From contig JAQJZZ010000008.1 of the NCBI GenBank assembly GCA_030077755.1, positions 3,100,001 through 3,164,000 on the forward strand: DNA of 64,000 nucleotides. The letters are read 5' to 3'. Below are positions 35,886 through 47,137 of the stretch, in pieces. How positions within the stretch are numbered: the stretch's first letter is position 1; each line of letters opens with the position of its first letter. Position numbers and translations under genes: made by a program. The notes under the pieces were generated by a model. It was not told the DNA's origin. It worked only from the letters and a program-made list of their open reading frames with translations, and did not search any database. The stretch is from Filosporella fistucella (lineage: Eukaryota; Ascomycota; Leotiomycetes; Helotiales).

Positions 35886-36593
35886 GCGTGGCGAGCAATC
35901 ATACACATTGGGCGAATCTGACAAGAAGTGAGGATTGTTCATGGTGAGCAGTGATTTTCGATAGTGGTGGAGGGTTGCTGCATACTGGCGTTGATCTCTC
36001 TTCTTTAAGTTGGTATCTTGGGGCAATGCAGGCTCCTGCGATGTCAATACATTTGACAGCTTGTTGCCGAATCATTTGCCCATAAGCAGCCTCTAGCCAG
36101 AGTCTGCAGCACATAGGGTTACATAGAAGCAATAATTACAAGAGTATTGCGTTCTCTTTTGATCAAATAAAAGCATTCAATGCGGTGGATATATCTTACT
36201 CTGCATAATACAGCCTAGAGTCTGAATGATAAGATTCATGATGACTTTGGCTTCAATTTGCTGACAACTTGCTTCGTGGCACTTTGATGCTAAGTTAACT
36301 AGTGCGCCGTACTCCCCCAAACTGTATTGGTCTCTTTTAGGGCAACAGAACAGCCAGTCCAGAGAGGAGATATCTTACATCCTATGCAAGGTGACTCGGG
36401 CCAACCGCATAATTTGCCTTTGGATACAAAACTAACTTTCTCAATGAGACATTCTGATACAAATAACTCACCACTTAGGAAGCGCGGTATAGATTTAAGC
36501 TAGAAACTTCTTTCTGCATCCTTTCCTCTCCATGCAATAGTTTTCACTCCCTCAAACGTACATCCGCAAAAATACCACATAATCATTCTCAAC
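35886..36593. other. Spacer between the cysteine-rich paralogs
   Basis: A 710-bp spacer between the intact copy and its decayed relative. No gene is recognised. The segment just before 36594 resembles a leader. Confidence 0.5.
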
Positions 36594-37450
36594 ATGAGCT
36601 TTACATCATCACTCTTCAGCCTTTTCCTGCAATTGCTCTTGGTACTGGTAAGCACAGGGGTAAGCCTCCACCTGCCCAAAGGAGCAGCAGAGTACAAGCT
36701 GAGACCAATAATCAGGTCGTAGCAAGCGCCACAGAGGGCTACAAAGATGGTAAACTACACTTCCAAGGCACTATCCACGGGGTTCAATTCGATTCCAGTC
36801 GCTCTGTCCAGGTAACAGCCAAGTCATCGACCCTGTCGATGCCGCTGGTACTGACAACAAAAGGGCAATTTACGATGATTTCACTTCTATTTATCCCGAA
36901 ATCGTAGCCGAGTACAACGCTGGTAATCACACAAACGAGATCACGGCTTTGGAGACTCGTGATCCGGAAACAATAGCAAGATGGAAGGCATTTTAAAACA
37001 AAACTGCAGTAGAGAGGATTTGAATCTAATCCTGTCGGATAGGACTTCACACTTTGCTGACCTATGCCAACTTAACCCTGGGGAGGTGTCGGTATTGGGA
37101 CTGTTCAATCAAAACCACGCTACCTCCGAAATTTCAATGGTGTCTACAACGTCGGCGCCCGCTCATGCGTCAGAGTCTCTTGCGAGTATAGTGCCGGGGT
37201 CACCGTATGCAATGATGTGAGTATTTCCCGCATGCCACCACATGAGGCGAGTCAAAGTACTGAACAGAACCAACAGAACGACTGCGAGATTAGACCAAGT
37301 TGTGGTTACATCGCTGATTTCCTTGACCACATCGCGGGATCTAGTGGTATCTGCAAGTACTACTCTAGAAGTGGAAAAATTTGGAAGGCTTGCGGACAGA
37401 TGTTCGATACTGATGGGTTCAATGTCATCTGGAAAGTTGAGAGATGCTAG
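36594..37450 (+). pseudogene. Decayed tandem copy 2 of the cysteine-rich secreted protein
   Basis: The homologous parts appear in the same order as in copy 1. A signal-peptide exon (36594-36647) and an in-phase intron (36648-36715) are followed by a GYKDGKLHFQGTIHG block, a SIYPEIVAEYNAG block, NVGARSCVRVSCEYSAG and a last exon with CGQMFDTDGFNVIW ending in ERC. Damage is visible. The block matching CWPVPSQGW in copy 1 reads Cys-stop-Pro-Met-Pro-Thr-stop-Pro-Trp, with TGA at 37058-37060 and TAA at 37073-37075. The exon 2/3 junction is out of phase with the available AG, and the donor matching intron 2 of copy 1 is absent. An alternative exon structure that avoids both stops was not found but cannot be excluded without transcripts. 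Confidence 0.62.
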
Positions 37451-38671
37451 AGAGGCATACTCTTAACTTGAACTGAGATTGATCTCCAAAGATGGTATGG
37501 CGACGAGAATGTAGACCATGAGTAGCTGCGGTACTGCGAGATGATTTTCTAAGCGAATCGATGATTTCACCAACATGAAAATGTAATTGAGCCTCGATCT
37601 GTTAAAATTGGCAACATAAAAGTGAGATGATTTATTCAAGTAAGCGCAAGAGAAGCCAGGGCGAAAAGTTGCCAAACTTGGGAAATAGGCAAAAAAAGAG
37701 GGGAAAAAACGGCAGAAAAAATAGCAAAACTTCAGTATCCCCTCTGAAATGGGGATGCCTAGGAAAAACTGCCCGGGCCAGGTTTTTGAAGTCGCGAATA
37801 TGGTGAGGGATTTTTCGGCCGGTCGGTTCTGCGAATTTGTTTTCTATATCAATTTTTGTTGTCGAACTCGGGATCTGTTGTTGGCCAAATTTCCTGTTTC
37901 CACCTCCCAGTTTGACTTGACCACTCCGCCAGGGGAGAGGCACCTGCTGGTTGATGAAGAACTTGTTATTTGATCTCTCAAGGTATATAACGTGTGAAAC
38001 TCGCTCAAAGCGCAAAGTGTTGAGAGCCGTCTCTAACACTGTGCTTGCAACCTCAATTGTCAAGACATTGATTATAATAATGATTGAAGCAAATATTACT
38101 CGCATCGTGGCTCAAACTTCAGCATGGGGACTACACAGAGTCACATTTTGAATGCCAATTGTCAACACAACAAAAGCGTACGAGTGGCTGCTACATGATT
38201 TGCCCAGACAGCATCATCCCTTCAGCCATACAAACTGGTGTACAAGGGAGATCTGGGGCAAATAGTAACTTAAATACTACATATGTGCTACAGTAACATG
38301 GTAGGGCAGAGAGAGTGACAATTGATATTATCATTCAGAAGCAATGGAATAGCAGAACAATGCCAACAGAATCAAAAATTAAACAAACAAACAGGCAATT
38401 ATCAATTGAATACACCAGACAAGCAGAAAAGGCACAAGGTGTGCTCTGATGCTTGGAGACTAAAGTAGGGCAAGAAATTCGTCCTTGAACATGTCACCAG
38501 ATACTCCACCCTGGTTGATATTCTTTTCGTGAATAAGATTCAGAAAATTATATTTGCACTTTTAAATGCTGTAGATTGAAAAAGCCAGGCCAAAAACGAT
38601 GTCGATATAAAAACTCGCTTAGCCCCACACATGATAATGCCACCTGTACGCGCCAAGCGTTCACCTCGAAT
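37451..38671. other. Gene-poor region before COG4
   Basis: A 1.2-kb gap. Around 37680-37730 there is an A-rich stretch with several A5-A7 runs. An open frame of about 157 codons on the minus strand (37632-38105) has no recognisable domain and a low-complexity hydrophobic end, and was not accepted. Otherwise nothing was seen. Confidence 0.45.
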
Positions 38672-41176
38672 ATGAAGAACAAACATTCCACCCATGCCGT
38701 ACCCAAACCGATGCCTCCTTCCGGCCTCCCAAATGGCAATTCAGCTCTTCCGTCTTCCTCGGAGGACTCGAAGTCTGCTTCCATCTACGAATCTTCCTCC
38801 TTAGCCGCAATCCGAGCTTCACTATCTACTCTTCACAACCGCGATGCCGCGATTACCTCTCGACTGCAGTCTCTCATAGCTGCCCAAACTGACCTCTCCC
38901 GTGAATTGGGACGACTAGACTTGCTACGCGCTCATCTGGGAACCCAAGTTATACATACAAGAGACATCAGCAATGGAATGCTTGATTCTGCTGCGGGAAC
39001 TGCATCCCACCTCTCCAGCAAGGTGAAAGAGCTCGACCTTGAAAAGAAAAGAGTGGAGGAGACACTTGGTGTTGTCGAACAAGTTGCGGAATTGAAAGCA
39101 TGCGTTCAAGGGGTCGTAGGGTCAATGGGTGCTCCACAAGACTGGGAAGCAGCAGCAGGCTACATTGCACGATCATCTAAAATACCAAAGCATATCCTGG
39201 AGGGGAAATTTGCCGCTACAATTGTGCCGAGTGTGGAGGTACCTGATGCGCCGGGAATTACCATCGAAAACGCAAAAGAATCACTTTGCGGGTTGTTCCT
39301 ACGAGAGTTCGAGAAAGCTGCGGAGGAAGGTGATAATACGAAAGTCACACGCTTCTTCAAGCTATTTCCACTCATTGGGAGAGAAGAGACTGGTTTGGAT
39401 GTCTATGGTAAATATGTCTGTCAGGGCGTTGCGGCGAGAGCAAGGGGAAGCTTGAAGGAGGTGACCAAAGGTGGTTCGGGAAAGGATGGATTTTTCTACG
39501 CAAATGCGCTCACCAGATTATTCGAGCACATCGCACAAATTGTGGAGGGTCATGGAGGATTGGTTGAAAGACATTATGGCCCAGGAAGAATGGTCAAAGT
39601 CATCGAACGACTACAAGTTGAGGCGGACGTTCAAGGTGGCATAATTTTGGATATGTGGGGTGACGAAAGAAGCATTGACAGGAAGTTGACGGATATGAAG
39701 AGTTATCCATTCTCATTTCTAGTCCAGAGTTATTTATCGATGCAGAGACCTTCAGGCATTTCGAGGACAAATTCTCCAGCTGTTGGTGGAGGAACTAATG
39801 GGAGGGTTAGCGAAGATGAGGGTGTTGACATGAAAGAAGTCGACGGGCTTCTCAGCGAGACAGCAGTAATGCTCGGTCGATGGTCATTATACTCACGATT
39901 CTTGGGTGGTAAATGCAGGGTGAGTCCGCCTCAAGATATTCTCCTGCAAGCCATATCTAAGATATCCAAGGATACTGCGTCCGATACCGAAGAGCCCCTG
40001 GTAATGCCAGAATTACTGGTCAAGTCGGCTCTATCACGAAAGATATCCGCGAGACTGATAACACCATTCGAAATAATGACATCATTTTTCTTCCGACGAT
40101 CAGTTGAGAAGGCTTTCCAACTTGATGAGTCTCCTTCCGGGCTTTCATTAAATCCATCCAAGCCACTCGAGGGCACCGGACCTTACATCATCTCAGCGGT
40201 TGACGATGTGATGTATATTGTGAATACTGTGATCCAAAGGTCTCTCTCTACTTCTCAGAGGGATGTTGTCAGCGCAGTCATCCCCATCATCGGACGGGTT
40301 CTCGGCTCTGATTTTATTCCAATGATACAACGCAAGATGAGAGACGAATCATACCCAAAAGCTGTTATCCAAGGTGGCTTTCCACCTGAGGACAAAATCA
40401 TATCGTTTATCGTTCTCATCAACTCCCTTGATGTTGCCATCGATTATATCACCCGAATCGTTACTTCTCGTATAACGCCACCCGAAACACCACATGGCGC
40501 CAAAGTTCAAAATCCCCTCCTAGAGATGTTTCCATTTGATCACGATGCGACATTCGTCATACACACTTTGGAAGCTCTCAACACTACATTCAAGACCAAG
40601 GCATCCGAATTGATAGCAGATGGGCTGAAAGTCCTATTTGAGCGTGTGATACAGCCAAGACTCCGACCGGTTTTGTCAGATACTTTCCGCGATGTCGATT
40701 ACGCTCTCACGGAAGAAGACCTTGCCGATATTGCGAGAGAGATGGAAGAGGATGATGACCCGGAGACACTGAATGACCAAATGGCGAGGAGATTTGAGCA
40801 TAGTTGGGAAGCTCTGATGAAGCCTATACAACGTATAATGACTGCGGCTTCATTTACAAAGTTGTTGGACAGGACAGCACAACACCTATCACGTGTCTTG
40901 GAGAAACGTGTCTGGAGTTTCGCAGGAAAGATGAATGCACTTGGTGCCCAGAGAATGGAGCGGGATTTCTCTGGCATTATTGGGGTTATAGCCAGAGGAG
41001 GAAGATATGGTGTCAGAGACTCATTCGCAAGAGTGTCACAGATTTGCATGCTCGTCAATATGGAAGAGGAAGAATGGGATGCTCTTAATGAGGCAGAGGA
41101 TGAAGGCGAGGAGGAAATGGCTTGGGTCTTGAGTGAAGACGAGCGAAAAAGAGCGAGGGCCATGGTTCGGCTATGA
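38672..41176 (+). CDS. cog4: Conserved oligomeric Golgi complex subunit 4 (COG4)
   Basis: A single uninterrupted exon of 834 residues from ATG 38672; upstream in-frame codons start from a non-ATG and were discarded. After a Pro/Ser-rich N-terminus comes a coiled-coil region (about residues 50-160). The conserved COG4 core follows: WEAAAGYIARSSKIPKHIL, FLREFEKAAEEGD, VTRFFKLFPLIGREETGLD and YGKYVCQGVAARAR. The C-terminal helical region ends in an acidic tail (EAEDEGEEEMAWVLSEDE). COG4 belongs to lobe A of the COG tether, which docks retrograde vesicles at the Golgi and keeps glycosyltransferases in place. The length fits filamentous-fungal orthologs. The lack of introns over 2.5 kb is unusual for this window. 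Confidence 0.93.
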   Translation: MKNKHSTHAVPKPMPPSGLPNGNSALPSSSEDSKSASIYESSSLAAIRASLSTLHNRDAAITSRLQSLIAAQTDLSRELGRLDLLRAHLGTQVIHTRDISNGMLDSAAGTASHLSSKVKELDLEKKRVEETLGVVEQVAELKACVQGVVGSMGAPQDWEAAAGYIARSSKIPKHILEGKFAATIVPSVEVPDAPGITIENAKESLCGLFLREFEKAAEEGDNTKVTRFFKLFPLIGREETGLDVYGKYVCQGVAARARGSLKEVTKGGSGKDGFFYANALTRLFEHIAQIVEGHGGLVERHYGPGRMVKVIERLQVEADVQGGIILDMWGDERSIDRKLTDMKSYPFSFLVQSYLSMQRPSGISRTNSPAVGGGTNGRVSEDEGVDMKEVDGLLSETAVMLGRWSLYSRFLGGKCRVSPPQDILLQAISKISKDTASDTEEPLVMPELLVKSALSRKISARLITPFEIMTSFFFRRSVEKAFQLDESPSGLSLNPSKPLEGTGPYIISAVDDVMYIVNTVIQRSLSTSQRDVVSAVIPIIGRVLGSDFIPMIQRKMRDESYPKAVIQGGFPPEDKIISFIVLINSLDVAIDYITRIVTSRITPPETPHGAKVQNPLLEMFPFDHDATFVIHTLEALNTTFKTKASELIADGLKVLFERVIQPRLRPVLSDTFRDVDYALTEEDLADIAREMEEDDDPETLNDQMARRFEHSWEALMKPIQRIMTAASFTKLLDRTAQHLSRVLEKRVWSFAGKMNALGAQRMERDFSGIIGVIARGGRYGVRDSFARVSQICMLVNMEEEEWDALNEAEDEGEEEMAWVLSEDERKRARAMVRL

Positions 41177-41325
41177 AGATATCCTGGTTCTGCTCATCCA
41201 TGCATCGGTGTAGGAATTAATGAGACATGAAAAATGAAATGAAGAGAAGGCGTTCTGAGGCGATCGCTGAGCATCACTCTGTTACTCAAAACTTTACATT
41301 ACACCATTTCAATTGTACTATCCAC

Positions 41326-41952
41326 TCATATCTGCTTCACCATCGTCCCATCAACCCCGATCTCCCTAAGCACATCCTCGGCCTTCACAACTCTCACAAA
41401 CTCCCCCTCCAAAGTATCCACATTCACCGCATGCACCGTCTCCGCATCAAACCTCCCTCCATGTTTCGCCCACGCAGCCACAGCATCATCAACCAACACA
41501 TTCTCCCCTTTAATCACCTCTCCTCCCTCTCCCAATCTATCCACCACTCCCAAATCCCCTGCACTTCTAATCGTACTTCCCAAACACCAATTCAAGCTCA
41601 ATCCTACCCAATAAATCCTCCATATTTCTTTTTTCTTCAGGTAGTCACTCACGTCTGGGAGTATAAAAGCTGAGTTTGTGGTCTTGACAAATATTGGTTC
41701 ATCGGGGAGGGGAGAAGCACAAGAGTGGGATTGGATGCCAGTTTGGGAGGGGTGGAGAGGTGAGAGTGGGTTGGTAGAGTGGTGGTGGATGTGTATTATT
41801 TTTGTAGAAGGGACAGAACGGAAAGCTTTTAGGAGGAGGGAAACGTGGGATTCAAAGGAGGGATTGCTGCGTGCTGTGCCCCAGAAATTGGTATCGATTG
41901 CGCCGACCTGGGTGTCTAGGACTATGAGTGCGGTATGCGATAGATCCGTCAT
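41326..41952 (-). CDS. Isochorismatase-fold cysteine hydrolase
   Basis: A single exon of 208 residues. The ATG at 41952 (MTDLSHTALIVLDTQ) was chosen over an upstream non-ATG extension. The three catalytic positions of the family are present: Asp13 in LIVLDTQVG, Lys90 in FVKTTNSAF and Cys123 in SLNWCLGST. The family includes nicotinamidases, isochorismatases and related amidohydrolases. The motif around Cys123 (GLSLNWCLGSTIRSA) matches the usual GxxTxxCVxxTxxxA only loosely, so the substrate is unclear. A poorly conserved stretch with VDRLGEGGEVIKGENV lies between Cys123 and the C-terminus. It is divergent from the DUF3431 gene across an 880-bp promoter region. Confidence 0.8.
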   Translation of the reverse strand: MTDLSHTALIVLDTQVGAIDTNFWGTARSNPSFESHVSLLLKAFRSVPSTKIIHIHHHSTNPLSPLHPSQTGIQSHSCASPLPDEPIFVKTTNSAFILPDVSDYLKKKEIWRIYWVGLSLNWCLGSTIRSAGDLGVVDRLGEGGEVIKGENVLVDDAVAAWAKHGGRFDAETVHAVNVDTLEGEFVRVVKAEDVLREIGVDGTMVKQI

Positions 41953-42829
41953 TTTACCCAGAGAAAACACAAGTAAGCAATTCAACAGGATCAAACAATT
42001 ACAAATAATAGTTTTTGATGTTTGATAGACAAAAGAATATCTTTGAGCGCTATCAAACGTTGATCTCTAGGCAGACATACATATACGTCCCCAAATGCGA
42101 GTCATCGGCAAGCTTATATCCCCATAATGCGACTCATCGGATCTTGGCAAAAGCTTCGTGGTCCAATTAAGGGGGGTCTATCACGTGTCTCGCACCTGAC
42201 ATCTTCCCGCTCCCTGTCTGCCTCTTCCTGGTTCCAACATTTATCCAGCAACCCGTTTTACATTAATATATATCCATAAGCTTTACACATCATGATACGA
42301 TCAGCAGCCTCAATTCCCTTTGCATCGAGATGTACATTACCGGTAGAGTGTCTACCCTTGCTTTACACGCACGCAATGTTTTGCTCAGGGGAGTGATAGG
42401 CTGGGTTTGCGTGCGTAAGGGTGGAAGGATGCTTAACTCAAACGGAAATAGATTTGGGTGTTGGGGTTACGGCTGGATTTGTCGTGTTTGATGTTTTTGG
42501 GGGAAGACAGAGTGGCTCTTGGATTTTGATGTTGGGTAGAACATGATTATTTTGCTTCTTTCATCACACTCCGAGCTCTTGAACCTCTTTGATATCTTTA
42601 GGTACTGTTGCATCTGTGGAATGAAAGAAGAAGTATGGATTGCTAGGCTTCCCATTAGATTTTTGTCTCGGAGGATTGTATGTTCCTCGAGGAATCGAAA
42701 ATGAGCTGGTATCTACCTCTGCCCGATAATTATCCATTTTGACCGCTTTGGGATCGCTTGCATACTGGTAGCGCTTCAAGAAGGTTTTGAACGAGAATTT
42801 CAAGCCTGGTTATTTTCCATGGAGTGAGG
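41953..42829. other. Divergent promoter region
   Basis: This 880-bp region lies between the isochorismatase-fold gene (-) and the DUF3431 gene (+). It contains a CACGTG at 42182-42187 and a TATATATCC-like sequence near 42270. No gene is recognised; a short minus frame at 42467-42655 was not supported. Confidence 0.45.
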
Positions 42830-43945
42830 ATGACTTCAATCGAAACACAAGAGATGTGGCACAAGAGTCGCGAGATGTTTCAATCTATATGGCAACCCAG
42901 ATTTCGCCGATGGAATATGCGCATCCTGCTATTCACATCCTGTATCTTGTCATTGATTCTCCTTGCTTCATATACAGATCTATGTCGAATACCGCGACAC
43001 CCACCGTCGAGTGTCAACGTCATCCTGGCACTGACAAAGAAGGACAACGATTATTCTTGGACTGAAAAGATCACTGTCGCGAACTTCAAAGCTATTCCCT
43101 ATATCGCCGACGACGAAGAAGCAGAATTTCATCCTCCAGACAACAAAGGCAATGAAGCAATCATGTACCTCACATACCTACATGATTTCTACGACAACCT
43201 CCCTGACTACTCGATCTTCACGCATGGCCAGGAAAGCGCTTGGCATAATGAAGGCATCCATGACTACAGCACTGCAAATACCATCAACCGTCTCGATCTA
43301 TCAGAAGTATCTCGTCGCGGTTTCCTCAATCTACGCGTCGCGTGGGAGAATGCATGTCCAGCCTGGATCAACACCTCCATCACAAAACAATCACCTACCT
43401 ATTCTTTCAAACTGAAAGGCGAAGAACCAATGATGAAAGAAGCCTTCCTCGAAAACTTTCCAAATCAGACACTACCAGAAATCCTAAGCGCACCTTGCTG
43501 TTCTCAATTCGCTCTCTCGAAAGAAACCATCTTATCCGTTCCAAAAGAACAATACAAACGCTCTATAGACTGGCTTGTTGCAACTCGACACTCGAACGAG
43601 ATCTCAGGTCGAGTATGGGAACATTTGTGGCAGTATCTCTTCCTGAAGAAAGCGATAGATTGTCCGGGTGAATGGGAGTCTCTATGTCGGAACTATCATT
43701 TCTGCTTCAGGAGTCGGGAGGTATGGGATGAATGGCGGATATTGGAGAAGAAGAGGAAGGAATATATTGACTATAGACGGGCTATGCTGGAAAATGGGCT
43801 TAGTGAGCAGGCGAAGAGGGTGCTGAGGTTGGATGAGAAGATTGTACAGTTGGAGACTAGGCTGAGGCCTGGCAAAGTATGGGCTGAGCAGAAGGGGAGA
43901 ACGGAGAGGGGGAGGAGAAGAGTGCTGGAGGGTGGAACTTTGTGA
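42830..43945 (+). CDS. DUF3431 family type II membrane protein
   Basis: A single exon of 371 residues from ATG 42830. A short cytoplasmic N-terminus is followed by one transmembrane helix at about residues 28-46 (ILLFTSCILSLILLASY), giving a type II topology with the bulk in the lumen or outside. The DUF3431 block includes ANFKAIPYIADDEEAE, EAIMYLTYLHDFYDNLPDYSIFTHG and CCSQFALSKETI. The IFTHG motif and the arrangement resemble glycosyltransferase-like fungal proteins of unknown function; the biochemical role is not established. The charged C-terminal tail (KRKEYIDYRRAM, RRRVLEGGTL) is coiled-coil prone. Confidence 0.85.
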   Translation: MTSIETQEMWHKSREMFQSIWQPRFRRWNMRILLFTSCILSLILLASYTDLCRIPRHPPSSVNVILALTKKDNDYSWTEKITVANFKAIPYIADDEEAEFHPPDNKGNEAIMYLTYLHDFYDNLPDYSIFTHGQESAWHNEGIHDYSTANTINRLDLSEVSRRGFLNLRVAWENACPAWINTSITKQSPTYSFKLKGEEPMMKEAFLENFPNQTLPEILSAPCCSQFALSKETILSVPKEQYKRSIDWLVATRHSNEISGRVWEHLWQYLFLKKAIDCPGEWESLCRNYHFCFRSREVWDEWRILEKKRKEYIDYRRAMLENGLSEQAKRVLRLDEKIVQLETRLRPGKVWAEQKGRTERGRRRVLEGGTL

Positions 43946-44560
43946 ATGGATATCAATGTTATGAACACTTGAGGTCTATATGACGGCTGTAGTCTAAACC
44001 ATTGACTTGGCCTGCAATGTACGAGTAGTCTCAGAGAATAATAAAGGGCTCTCTCAAACCAACAATTCTGAGGACACTGGATTTGTCAAGAAAACTCCGG
44101 CTCGACAAGGAGAATAATCGGATATTTAAAACTCTCAACACCAACTATCCACTCTCATTTGCCCGAGAGGCTATAGAATGACAGCGAAACTTGCCTTCCA
44201 TCAAGCGAAACTTATCCGACTTCATAACACAAATCAAGGCACCGCCTAACTAGCCTCTTTACTAACCGGAGCTGTTTCCACTGCTGATCGGCACAACGGA
44301 TGAACCTGTAACATAATGACGGCGAGGCGGGTACAATCGAATTGACTTTTCTACTGCATCTCCATAGCGGGGAAATGCGGGGTAGTAGACGATTTTGAAG
44401 CTATCTAGTGATTAGTCTATATGCCAAGAAGACAGGAACAAGATATATAAGTAGCAACGTCATATCTTCATTTCTTTGAATGAAATTTCAAGAATTCTGT
44501 GTTTAGAGGAGAGAATAGCAGATTTTTATCTCCATTTTTTATTTTTGGTTAGAGATAGAA
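43946..44560. other. Intergenic, no recognised gene
   Basis: This 615-bp region holds the DUF3431 3' flank and the promoter of the GlcG-like gene. The last 60 bp are T-rich. Nothing else was recognised. Confidence 0.5.
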
Positions 44561-45230
44561 ATGCGTTTTTCTATTGCACTTACGGTTGTGGCTAGCAGTA
44601 TCTTCCACCAAGCTACAGGGCAAAATATAACGAACAACGGAATTGGAAGTACACCAGCTGATCGCCATTATATCTCCGATGTGCAAGCTGCAAGTGTGAT
44701 TGCAGCAGCTTATAAGAATGCTACTGCTATCGGTGTTCCTCAAGTAAGTAATACATACACATACTCATTCTTCCTTTGCCCTTCACCCCACACCCACCCA
44801 ATATCAAAAAATCCAAATCCTCGAAACCATAATTTAATACCTGACCAACCTCCTAACAACTCACCAGAACATAGCAGTAGTCGACCCATCCGGTCTGCTC
44901 GTCGCTTTCCTCCGCATGGACAATGCCTTCCCAGGTAGCATCGACATCTCCCAGAAAAAAGCGCGTACCTCTGTGCTCTTCAACGGTATCCCTAGCGGTG
45001 CATTATTAAACAGAAGCTACAGCGGAGGAGACCTCTACGGGATCCAGGAAACGAATGGAGGGGTAGTGGTTTTCGGAGGCGGAGTGCCGATTTATGCCAA
45101 TGGGTTCTTGATTGGGGGTGTGGGAGTTAGTGGTGGGAGTGTGGAGCAGGATGTTGAGGTTGCTACTGCTGGGGCGGAGGCGATTGGGAGTAGTCCTGAG
45201 GCGTTGAGGGAGATTGTTTGTGCGAGCTGA
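44561..45230 (+). CDS. Secreted GlcG/HbpS-like (DUF336) protein
   Basis: Exons 44561-44743 and 44868-45230 give 181 residues. A signal peptide ends around ATGQ. The GlcG/HbpS fold follows: ISDVQAASVIAAAYKNATAIG, NIAVVDPSGLLVAFLRMDNA, DISQKKARTSVLFNG, and the Gly-rich GGVVVFGGGVPIYANGFLIGGVGVSGGSVEQDVEVA. Bacterial members bind haem or act as accessory proteins; fungal secreted versions have no settled role. The intron (124 nt) splits the GVPQ|NIAVVD junction, and splicing gives a seamless family match. The acidic Glu before the DVEVA motif is kept. Function is inferred only from the fold. Confidence 0.85.
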
Positions 45231-45501
45231 GGGGGAGTAGGAAGTTGATGTTGAGTGGGTGAGGTCTCGGAGAGCGTAAGGTGAGAGTAGGATCCTAGGT
45301 GGTATGTATTTAATGAAGCTAAGTGGAGTTAAACAGTTATGTGTAAGTTATAAAATATTTAATCTCATTGATTCGATATCTTCAGAGGCCAAAGAACGAC
45401 CAATTTAGTAGTAGACTTCAGAATTTTCTGTATCAACCGATCCCTTTCACTCCGAACTCTCTGACTAGCCTATCCTTTCACCGACCTTCCTCCTTCTCAT
45501 G

Positions 45502-46656
45502 CTACTCAATCAACGCCTTCTTACACTCCTCTTTCCTAATATCCGGCCAACCATAAGCACGATATATATCTCTCGCTCTCTATTTTTATCAGCACATCCA
45601 GCTCAAATAACACCCTCTTAGTACTCACTTCGGTGTACGATCCCGGCGTCCTATCCATCATGGCCCCATAGTTTTCATTTCCAGGCACAGTGATCCAACT
45701 CAAACTCTTAAAATTATCTTCCCAAAGTTTGAAGAATTCATTACGGGAAGTGTCTGATATCCTCTGCAGAAATCACGCTAGTCAAATGGAATATCTTCGT
45801 CTAGAACGAAGGGCTCTTCCATCATTAGATAATCTGTTACCGTGCCTATTTTGTTGTTATAGATTAAGGCTTGATTGGGAGCCAGTGGAGTTTTACCACG
45901 CTGTGTATATAATAGTAAATAACTTCCATCTCGAGCCCCACGAGTTAACACCGCGACGTGAGGTGGGCGCGAACCACCCAATCCACATGGTACGATGGTT
46001 CCCTCATATATTCCTCTCTCCATATTCCAGTTTAATTCTCCTGCAGCGTGATCTATGATGTTCGTTTTCAATGCAAATTGCATCGGAGAACGGAGATATG
46101 GTGTATGCTTCAGCAAATCAATGACTATCTCGTCTTTCCCAGTGGTTCCAACAACTGAGGCGTGATGGAACTCCAGTCTTCGGAGGGAGCTTCAGCAATT
46201 TCTTCATTTGAGAAGGAAGGCGTTTCAGTGAGCAACCTGTAGAATGATAGAAGAGGTGTAATAGCCTCATCTCTGGAATAGTGTAGCTCTGTCGTAACTT
46301 TATAATTCAGATATTTGGAAACCTTCAGAGCGAAGAAACGCCCGTCACTAAATGTCTTGTGGTCTGCGCAGTTATATATTTCGCGTGGTCTAGGTTGGTA
46401 GTTACAAGGCCCATGGTGGCATTTCATCCAACGTGGTCTCGCCTACTGTTATCGGTAGGTAAGTAACCAACCCATTTCCAACGATCTCAGCAAATTTTAT
46501 CAGTCTCTTTCTACGCAAATGACTTATGGTTTGGAAAGTTTGCAGATCCAAAGCGAGCAAGTTGATAGTGTACATAGTATGTATAACTTTCAAAGACCGC
46601 CAGAGTTTGGTGATAATCCTGATCGTTGGGCCCTTGGCATCCGGTAGATCTAACAC
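45502..46656 (-). pseudogene. Frame-disrupted gene of unknown function
   Basis: Coding-looking segments lie end to end on the minus strand but in changing frames. They are 46656-46402, then an ARPRWMKCHHGPCNYQPRP block (from about 46448), then a TPQLLEPLG block that must shift frame near 46140 to continue into DEIVIDLLKHTPYL. That segment ends in DEDIPFD followed by a stop, and another shift near 45775 leads to RNEFFKLWEDNFKSLSW. The last exon (45579-45502, WPDIRKEECKKALIE) is joined by a perfect-looking 49-nt intron (45580-45628). One of the frame changes could be an intron (AG at about 46449), but the others lack usable splice sites. The simplest view is a recently decaying gene; assembly indels are an alternative. 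No domain was recognised. Confidence 0.5.
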
Positions 46657-47137
46657 GAGGTGAAAACGTACCTTTGGGACCGAAACTAAGGTATATCGAA
46701 TCTTCTTAAGAATAAAGAATGTTGGGCTAAATTTAAATGTCTAGTGCTGAGATATTGACGTGGTAAGGCTTCGTTCAATTATAGGAGTGCTGTCATGTGC
46801 AATGGAATTTGAGGCTACACAGTCGCAATATCTGATCCTACGATAGGGACAGGTGTGAAGTGCTAAAGATATCCAATACTGATACTGCAATTGTTGTTAA
46901 GTACATGTTAGTGGTTCCAATGATTGGTAGCCTGCTGAATCTGCCTCGATATGTGTTGTGCATTGCACAGCCTCAATCGGGCACCACAGCAAGGCGCGGA
47001 ATTATAATCGTTGGAACCATCCTGTGCGGTTCCAGCGATTATGAAACGATTAAATATGCTGAATCAAGAATATTGTATTTGTTTTTTGGTCTCAGTCGCT
47101 GTATGCAACACTCCTCGGATTGTAAGCTGGTCCAGCT
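46657..47137. other. Divergent intergenic region
   Basis: This 480-bp space lies between the broken minus-strand gene and the membrane protein gene. The short open frame just upstream of 47138 shows no domain. Nothing else is supported. Confidence 0.45.

Noticed and set aside
36594..37450. RIP (repeat-induced point mutation) as cause of the stops in cysteine-rich copy 2
   Set aside because: The two nonsense changes are transitions, but the Trp-to-TGA change is not in the CpA context RIP prefers, and no general C-to-T excess was evident.
37632..38105. 157-codon minus-strand open frame as a gene
   Set aside because: No domain, odd hydrophobic low-complexity end, no splice or homology hint; composition looks like an A/T-run intergenic stretch.
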